Translations under genes and position numbers: made by a program
In this document: in pieces, positions 57,164 through 64,000 of the stretch
How positions within the stretch are numbered: position 1 is the first letter of the stretch
Layout: every line of letters starts with the position of its first letter
NCBI GenBank assembly: GCA_037044905.1
Contig: JBAOKB010000144.1
Location: 682,001-746,000 of the forward strand
Length of the DNA stretch: 64,000 bases
Reading direction: 5' to 3'
DNA from: Hortaea werneckii
Lineage: Eukaryota; Ascomycota; Dothideomycetes; Mycosphaerellales; Teratosphaeriaceae
Notes under the pieces: model-generated
Told to the model about the DNA's origin: nothing
Databases searched by the model: none
Seen by the model: only the letters and a program-made list of their open reading frames with translations

Positions 57164-57964
57164 ATGCCGGTCAACGTCCCCAAGGCTGAGGCTCTCAAGG
57201 ACCTCCTGTCCCTCAAGGGCAAGGTCGTCATCATCACCGGTGCTTCCGGCCCCAAGGGTATGGGCATCGAGGCCGCTCGTGGCTGCGCTGAGATGGGCGC
57301 CGACGTCGCCATCACCTACGCCTCTCGCGCCGAGGGCGGTCTGAAGAACGCGGAGGAGCTGTCCAAGACCTACGGCGTCAAGGCCAAGGCCTACAAGTGC
57401 CAGGTCGACAAGTACGAGAGCGTTGAGCAGCTGGTCAAGGACGTCAAGGCCGAGTTCGGCAAGGTCGACGCCTTCATCGCCAACGCCGGCGCCACCGCCG
57501 ACGCGGGTGTGCTCGACGGCTCCGTCGAGGCCTGGAACAAGGTCATCCAGGTCGACCTGAACGGCACCTTCCACTGCGCCAAGGCCGTCGGCCACCTGTT
57601 CAAGGAGCAGGGCCACGGCTCCTTCGTCATCACCTCCTCCATGTCCGGCCACATTGCCAACTTCCCGCAGGAGCAGACCTCGTACAACGTGGCCAAGTCC
57701 GGCTGCATCCACATGGCGCGCTCGCTGGCCAACGAGTGGCGTGACTTCGCCCGCGTCAACTCCATCTCCCCCGGCTACATCGACACCGGCCTCTCCGACT
57801 TCGTCCCCGCCGAGACCCAGAAGCTCTGGCACTCGATGATCCCGCTTGGCCGTGACGGCGAGGCCAAGGAGCTCAAGGGCGCCTACGTCTACTTCGTCTC
57901 CGACGCCTCCACCTACACCACCGGCGCCGACCTCATCATCGACGGTGGCTACACCTGCAGGTAA
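57164..57964 (+). CDS. NADP-dependent mannitol dehydrogenase (SDR family, Cla h 8-like)
   Basis: Intact 266-residue ORF, no intron. It interconverts mannitol and fructose with NADP(H), part of fungal mannitol metabolism and stress protection. SDR features: TGASGPKGMG (25-34) for the cofactor, NAGA (107-110), the catalytic Ser in ITSSMSG (158-159), Tyr174 and Lys178 (YNVAKSG), and SPGYIDTGLSDF after the active site. Length and the N-terminal VPKAEALKDLLSLKGK match the Alternaria and Cladosporium enzymes, the latter known as the allergen Cla h 8. Codon use is extremely biased to C in third positions (AAC, ATC, GTC, AAG), unlike its neighbours, indicating very high expression. That bias also leaves the antisense strand open for 297 codons. 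Confidence 0.96.
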   Translation: MPVNVPKAEALKDLLSLKGKVVIITGASGPKGMGIEAARGCAEMGADVAITYASRAEGGLKNAEELSKTYGVKAKAYKCQVDKYESVEQLVKDVKAEFGKVDAFIANAGATADAGVLDGSVEAWNKVIQVDLNGTFHCAKAVGHLFKEQGHGSFVITSSMSGHIANFPQEQTSYNVAKSGCIHMARSLANEWRDFARVNSISPGYIDTGLSDFVPAETQKLWHSMIPLGRDGEAKELKGAYVYFVSDASTYTTGADLIIDGGYTCR

Positions 57965-58970
57965 ACGCCTTCGCAGAGTCACAAATCTTTTCTCTTTTAT
58001 AATCTTTTCATGGGTCACGACATTTTTCACGAACTAGCGAAGGATGGACAGCAGCAGAAGAAGCAAGCAAGGGAGGAAGAAAAGGGTCATGAATTGGAAA
58101 TGTAGGTAGTAGGCCACGAATCGATAATTGTAGTTAGCGGCTTATTAGTACTTTTGCACTTCACCACAACTCTCTTGCACTTTCACAACTTTTCACAACT
58201 TCCTTTCCTCCTGGTAGTAGCATGATCGAGAACACCAGATTCACATTGGTGTGATTGCTCGGTTGTAGGCCTGGTGCGAATCTCGTAGTGATTGTGAATC
58301 TTGTCAAGGCCCTTGTGCACCTGTAGCTGGAGCGAAGGGCGCCCCTCGACGAGCAGAGAGGGTACAAGGGTACAGTGGATGCGAAGTCGAGCAAAGACCG
58401 TGTTTAGTCGTCTTAATGTAGCGCGGAGCTGTTCAGCAAATATGACCTGAACAGAGTCGCGAGTGACAAGAGCAGTGTTGCTAGATAATTGGGCAATCAA
58501 AGACTACATGAGAATGGGGGAGCGATTGACGTTACCTGAAAGCACCGTATTCAAAGGGCTGACAGAGTGACAGAGAGGGTACTGGGAAAGAGAGTTTGCG
58601 AAAACCATCACTGCTTTGCATTGTAGCCAGCAGGAGTCGCGAGTGCCCAAAGCAATCAGGTTCCTTTGGCATACACGAGGTTCAAAATCATCTGAATATT
58701 GCCTTGTAAATCAAACAACGTCGTCGTAGCAGAGACAAGTACTTAAAGCTCAAAGTGTATTCTCAATATACATGTACAGCCTTTCTGTGCACAAAACTAC
58801 TTTAGCATCCAGCAGAAAGAAAGAAAAAGACGCCCTATGCTATGCTGAAACCAACCCTCCCTCCCAGCCCATTGAAACGCCCAACCCGGCTCGGAAAAGT
58901 CCCATCATACAAATCCTCATCCCCCCACCTTCCCCATAGGGCCCTGTGCTTGCCGTCCCTCATCAGCAGC
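57965..58970. other. Convergent intergenic region, nothing recognised
   Basis: About 1 kb between the 3' ends of the mannitol dehydrogenase and PRP8, presumably both 3' UTRs. Short minus-strand ORFs have no resemblance to known proteins. Confidence 0.5.
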
Positions 58971-61254
58971 TTAAGCCAAGTTATCACTCCGATCAAAGCC
59001 CACATCCTCCAGAGCCTCAAACTGACTAAAGTGAATCGCACGATGCACAGCATCATAGAACCGCTTCGGCACGCCCATATCGACATGCACGCGGCCCTTC
59101 TCGCGATCGCCGAACCCACTACCCAGGAAACTCCAATTCCAGCGCTCGTCCTCGGGGACGAGGAAGAAACCCCGGATCTTGTCGCTGAGCAGAAGTTGGC
59201 TCTTCTCGCCGAAACCGTTGCTGGGCGCGAACCCGGCCGGTTGGTCCGAGGAGAGGTCTTTGTTCTCCGCGCCCCATTGGTAGCCCTGCGGTGTGAGGGA
59301 CCAGGCGGAGAGGGAGACGGAGCCCGGAGTGAAGTTGACGGTCATGGTGACGGTCTTGCGGTCCCAGGATGGATGGGCGGCCATCAGACGCGCGTGTTGC
59401 GTCACGTCTTGTGCGGTCATGTAGTTGGTTTCGTTGCCCGCCGAGGTGTGGATGAGACCAAGTGGTTCGAGATCCTTGAGCATCTCGTGCTCGGGCAGGT
59501 TACGAGGGAGTTGGACGTCCCGGGTGGAGCCTACTTGGGGCACCATGACGATAGTCTTGATCTCCTTGACTTGCTTGTTGTCTGGTGGGCTCGTGCCGTA
59601 GAGGTAGCCGGCGACTTGTACGCGCAGATCGGCGATGGTGATGAAGCGCTTGAGGATGTTCTTGGGCATCACATAGGTGAAGTGCTCCTCGTCATCCCGG
59701 ATGTCCTCGGAAGAGATGTAGATGTTGTTTGCTCGTGTCCGCAGGTTGCTTGTGGCAATAGCACGAGTTCGCCATTCGGTCTTGGAGGCGAAGTTCTGCT
59801 GCTCGTATGCCGACGTCGTGGTGACAACCATGTCCTCGCCACGGACGTTCTGCGTCTTGGTGGTTGTAGCAGTCAACTGCTGCTGCTCTTCCTGCTGCTT
59901 CTCGATCTCCGCAGCCTGCTGTCTTTGCATGGACGGCGCCGAAATCTCCATACCAAGAATAATATCTCTGATCTCGCTGTTAGTCAGAGAAGACGTGTTG
60001 ACGTTGTTCTTCTTCCCGTAGTCGTTCAAGATCAAATCACGCAGCTGCACTTCCACCTTCACCCAGTCATCATCCGACAGCGAAGGCCAGATGTGGTGCT
60101 CCTGGGTGATCACACTCTTGTCTGGACGCAGCAGCAGCTTGGTCTTATCCTGATTCACATGCAGAGCACGCAAGATCAAGATCAAACGCGAAAAGGCCGT
60201 GTAGCTGGAGATACTCTTCAGCCACTCATCGTACAAGTTGAACAACACCATCTGCGGCTCGGTCGCACGCAAAATCATGTCACCCAACTTCTCTACCTTC
60301 ATGGCTGCCTGGAATGGCAGCTGCAGCTCAGAGGCACGAATGCTGATGTTCGGGAAGTCAAGCAAGTGTACCTCCAGCGGATCCAGCAGACCCTTACGGG
60401 TGACAATGAGTTGCTTGGGCTGCTCTTCAACAGGCAATGAACGGATCAAGGCAGCAACCTCTTCAGCCGTCTTCCACTTGGCCAATTGACCAAGACGCTT
60501 CTGTCCCGCCCAAACACTGGTATGAATGATCTTCAAGAACAGCTGACCAGTCCTGGGGTTGAAGATGAAGATAGCACCATTGATGGGTTTCGTTGTCAAG
60601 TTACCCTCGAACGTCTTGTGAATTGTCACTCGGTAGACATTGGTGTCATCGATGAACAACTGGATCTGGTTGCTGAACAGTTCGGAGTAGTTCTGGCTGT
60701 TCAGGAACTCCTGGTTGCTCTCGGAAGCGTACAGCTGCAGACCCTTCCTGATACGTTCGCGAAGGACGTACAAGGCAGGGTTGGCCTTCATGACCTTCGC
60801 CATCGCCTGCTGCACCAGCTGCTTCAGACCGGGGAAGTATTGACCGTATGCGGAATACAGGTTGTACGCAAGGTCGATACCGATCATCAGACCGGTAGCC
60901 GAGGGGTAAATGGACATCGAATCGGTCGTGTAGTCAAGGTACTTTGCACGCACGTATCGCTCAATATCGTGCGAGTCGTAGTCGCCATACCGCAGCTGCA
61001 CATCGATCCAGAACTTGTTCGTCGAGGTAGCGCCCATGTTGTCCTTGGTATCGTACAGCAAGCTCGGGTTGCTAACACTCCACTTGTGGCTGGCAAAGAG
61101 CAAGATATCCGCGCACGACGAATTCATCTTGTAACTCTTACGAGGATGGATCGTCTCTTTCTGCACAGTCTCGATGCCAAGAGCCTCGAGCTCCTGATCG
61201 AAGACCTGACAGAGATCCATGACCACAGACTCATGAATCTTCTGCCAGAGATGG

Positions 61255-61286
<32 letters not shown>

Positions 61287-64000
61287 CGTCGGAATCTTTC
61301 CGTGCAGGAAAATACCAGTCAAATCGAGCTGGACCTGGAAACCGACGTAGACGTTCGCTCCTAGAGGAAAATGTCAGCATATGTCTCTGAAGGCCGCCAC
61401 GGGGGCAAAACAACTCACTGTTGATCGTGGGAGACCACCATAGCGTGAAGCGTCGGTTCGGGATTTGGTTAAGTCCAGAACGCTGAGCGTTGGTCAATTT
61501 TTTGAACTTCATCGATTCTTCGAATCCGGATGCCTGAAAAAGATGTTAGCATTCTTTCCTCTTCGCATACGAGACTCAATGGCTCATAATACCTTCTCCC
61601 AGAACAAGCCTTCCCAACTTGGGAACGCCGTGGCCTTGAACAATGTATGCTCCAAAATGGTCTCGACACCTCCGAGTGCCTGGATGACGTCCGTACGGTA
61701 AGCGTTCAGATTCCAGAGCTTACCGTCGTGACGCTGGCTCGTCCACCAGAACGGGTTGCTCTTCATGTGCTGGTAGATCTTGAACTCCATGCGGGTCCGG
61801 AACCCCTTGTCGAAGCTAAGCGTACTCCTATCTTTCTGGAACAAGGTGTTGATTCGGGGCAGACCGCGATCCCAGCTGTCTTCCAGATCCTCGAGCGTGA
61901 GACGACGGTTCTGCTGGTTGGCTTCGAGGCGCTTCTGAGAGTATTCCGTCCATACGCGCTGTGAGTCGATGAACTCGCCTTCCCAGGGGATGATGTATCG
62001 GAAGATGTTCGGGATCAGGGTCTCTTCATCCCCATGGCTTCCCATACCGGCACGGTAGTGCGTGACACCCGTGTCCGTTTGCTTCGACCATCTCTTATCC
62101 GAAGTTGGGATCAAGATGTGACTTCCTGAGATCATTCCTAGACCACCCAGCTCCTTAGGTGTGTAGAAGACTGCCGGCGGAAATCTGCTTGGCATCTTCG
62201 AGTTCAAGCCAATTTTCACTCTGGTCTGGATCTTCGTCTCACACTTGACGATGGTATCCAGCAAGCCTACCGTGCTGACCGCGGCCTCACGGTAGTAAGT
62301 AAACAGCGCAATCAACGTTGTGTTCCACTTGTTCGCAATCTTCGTAAACGTCGTACTTCCTGAGCTCATCAGGATCTGCCGGATCCGGTTGTTGAACTTG
62401 TGGACATCATCCTCAGTGACTTGCAAGAATGCATGCGCTGTGCGCTCCTTCGACGCATTGTCCACAAGCGCCCAGACAGAGTCCTTGACCTGGAACTCAT
62501 CATTGAGGTTCCTGCACTTGGGCAAGATCCGCACTTCGAAGCCGTTCATGCTGAACAACAGGTTGGGGTTGTCCCTGCTGTACACACTTGCGAAAGTGTC
62601 ATCCCACTCGATAGTAGTCAAACTCCTGGGCAGGCGGTTCTTCATATCCCAAAACACTGCTCGGCCAAGGTTGACATCGTGGCGCATTAGACGCATCCTG
62701 CTATCGCGAGGCCAGCACTTCTTGTTCTTGTACCCAATGACGTTTTCGAAATTGGGATCAGGCTGCTCAGTCAAGAATCGCTGGATCAAATCTCTGCTGT
62801 CGTCTGCCGAGAAGCGGAAGAACATCCAGATCTTGTCAATGTAACGAGTGTACAGCCGAATAGGGTGTCTCTGCTCAGTTTCGCGGTTACGGTATTGCAG
62901 GAAGTCGTTTGGCGCGTTGGGCGGGCCAGCCATGTCTGTAGCTCTCTGCAACCCGAGCAAGAGCAGGTCGATGATGAGGCCGTAGTACTGGAACACAAAG
63001 GCCGAGAACTGCAGACCGCGAATCATGCCAAAGGCGTTAGTGTGATTCATGTCCTTGTAGTTCAGCTGCACGTTGTTCTTGCTGCTAATGTAGTCCGCCA
63101 AGTTGTGATCCATGATCAGTCTGAGCAGGCGGTTCAGCAGCGTGATATCGATCTTCTCATAGACCTTGTCCAGCCGCGTCTCAAGCATGACATTGCACTC
63201 TCCATCTTCGGTCTGCCACACGTTGCCCAGGTTGTTGATGCCCTGCGCCCACTTGTAGGTCAGAAGCGGCGGAACTTCCGAGTCCGAAGGCTTGATCCAG
63301 GCGGGGAAAAGGCGACGCTGGTCGGCTTGGTACCAGAGGTACTGGTCGAGATACGCGTCTGTGATCTTCTCGATGGGCTCAATGTCGTAGACAGGGTTGA
63401 TGGAGCTGTAGTTGTCATTCATGTCAATGCCAACCTCCTTGAACGCACGCTGCGTCAGCAAGAAACGCTTGATACGCGCGAGGGTCGTTCCTGGGCTGTC
63501 GTATGCTTGCTCGATCAGTGCCAATTCCTCTCTCTGGCTCTGATTCAAGCGACCCTTGACGCTGTACGCCTCCCTCAAACGTTCCAGAGCCAGGATCAAG
63601 ATCTTGGTGTCGTGCTTGTACGACACTGAAGGGAAAGGTATCGGCTGGTACTTTCTGCTCTCCAACCAATGCACAGCAGTGGTGAAGATTGCCACACCCT
63701 CCTCCGTGCTAACATACGGGCCGTCCTTCAAGTAGTTGTGCTGGCGCTCTTGCTCAGCCTTGAGCCACAATCTCGTCAACCGGCCCAGGTTCTTCTTCGC
63801 GACGGTTTTATCAACTGTTGCACCTCTCCTAATTCTCTCGCGGTTGTAGTGCGCGACACTCACCCACCAATCGGCCTTCGATTTGACATACCGCAGGATA
63901 ATATCCTCGATCGGCTTAGGCAAACCCGGGACCTTCCAGGGGATGTTACTCTTCCAGCATCGCCATGCCTCGCTGAGATGCTGTAGAACCGTGTTCACCT
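58971..64000 (-). CDS. PRP8: Pre-mRNA splicing factor PRP8, C-terminal about 1,636 residues (5' part outside the window)
   Basis: Exons visible: from the window edge to 61593, then 61533-61419, then 61360-58971, with introns of 59 nt (61534-61592) and 58 nt (61361-61418), both GT-AG. PRP8 is the central U5 snRNP protein that cradles the spliceosome's catalytic RNA. In order are the reverse-transcriptase-like region (starting VNTVLQHLSEAWRCWKSNIP, with WDDTFASVYSRDNPNLLFSM), linker and endonuclease-like region ([20 protein letters not shown] across the second splice; SCADILLFASHKW), RNase H-like domain (around PEEVAALIRSLP-type sequence and LLLRPDKSVITQEHHIWPSL) and the C-terminal JAB1/MPN domain (ADLRVQVAGYLYGTSPPDNK; LGLIHTSAGNETNYMTAQD), ending VGFDRSDNLA. 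Conservation is very high and no indel correction is needed. No intein-size insert occurs in the visible part. The missing N-terminal part is about 700 residues. Confidence 0.98.

Noticed and set aside
57137..58030. 297-codon minus-strand ORF overlapping the mannitol dehydrogenase
   Set aside because: It is the antisense of a gene with extreme C-ending codon bias, which removes stops from the opposite strand. The translation is a Val/Gly/Leu/Asp-rich repeat without domain character.
58842..60440. 532-codon plus-strand ORF antisense to PRP8 (others at 60486-61364 and 62865-63629)
   Set aside because: PRP8 on the minus strand is unmistakable and matches over its full length. The antisense frames are shadows.
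58971..64000. PRP8 intein
   Set aside because: Fungal PRP8 genes sometimes carry inteins, but the visible part has only two short introns and no large insert. The unseen N-terminal part cannot be judged.

Overview
The window is nuclear DNA from a filamentous ascomycete (Pezizomycotina), most likely a dothideomycete. The genes have short introns (about 43-131 nt, one of 354 nt) with GTRAGT-like donors and CTRAY branch points. The protein families are typical of the group: a Zn2Cys6 regulator, a NACHT/STAND receptor, a DOMON-cytochrome b561 protein, a Cla h 8-type mannitol dehydrogenase and Myb/SANT proteins with Q/P/S-rich arms. No rRNA, tRNA, CRISPR array or intact transposon was recognised. 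The species call is inference.

Layout. 1-13 kb: Zn2Cys6 transcription factor; two small related Cys-rich ORFs; RNA polymerase III subunit RPC34; a four-span membrane protein; a spliced 94-residue single-span protein; U2AF small subunit. 13-25 kb: five genes whose frames are interrupted by single-base indels, namely a NACHT/STAND receptor (with a stop codon at its Walker A lysine), a DOMON-b561 protein, an ERCC6L2-like SNF2 helicase, exosome subunit RRP41 and a GNAT acetyltransferase. 26-32 kb: an intact five-exon MFS transporter and an 881-residue disordered protein. 33-42 kb: three Myb/SANT genes, all on the minus strand. 44-52 kb: NDUFAF3-like complex I assembly factor, an SLC43/FMP42-like MFS transporter (one frame break) and a CPD photolyase. 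52-64 kb: a gene-poor 5 kb, a mannitol dehydrogenase, and PRP8, whose 5' part lies beyond the window.

Most genes are unrelated housekeeping or accessory genes rather than one pathway. The recognisable groupings are the Myb/SANT trio and the divergent pairs RPC34/four-span protein, U2AF/NACHT, SNF2/RRP41 and MFS/photolyase. Because an essential single-copy-type gene (RRP41) and a conserved helicase are broken in the same 11 kb as the NACHT gene, uncorrected assembly indels are at least as likely as gene decay there. The long gene-poor gaps (44.8-48.0 and 52.2-57.2 kb) hold only short ORFs without recognisable similarity.
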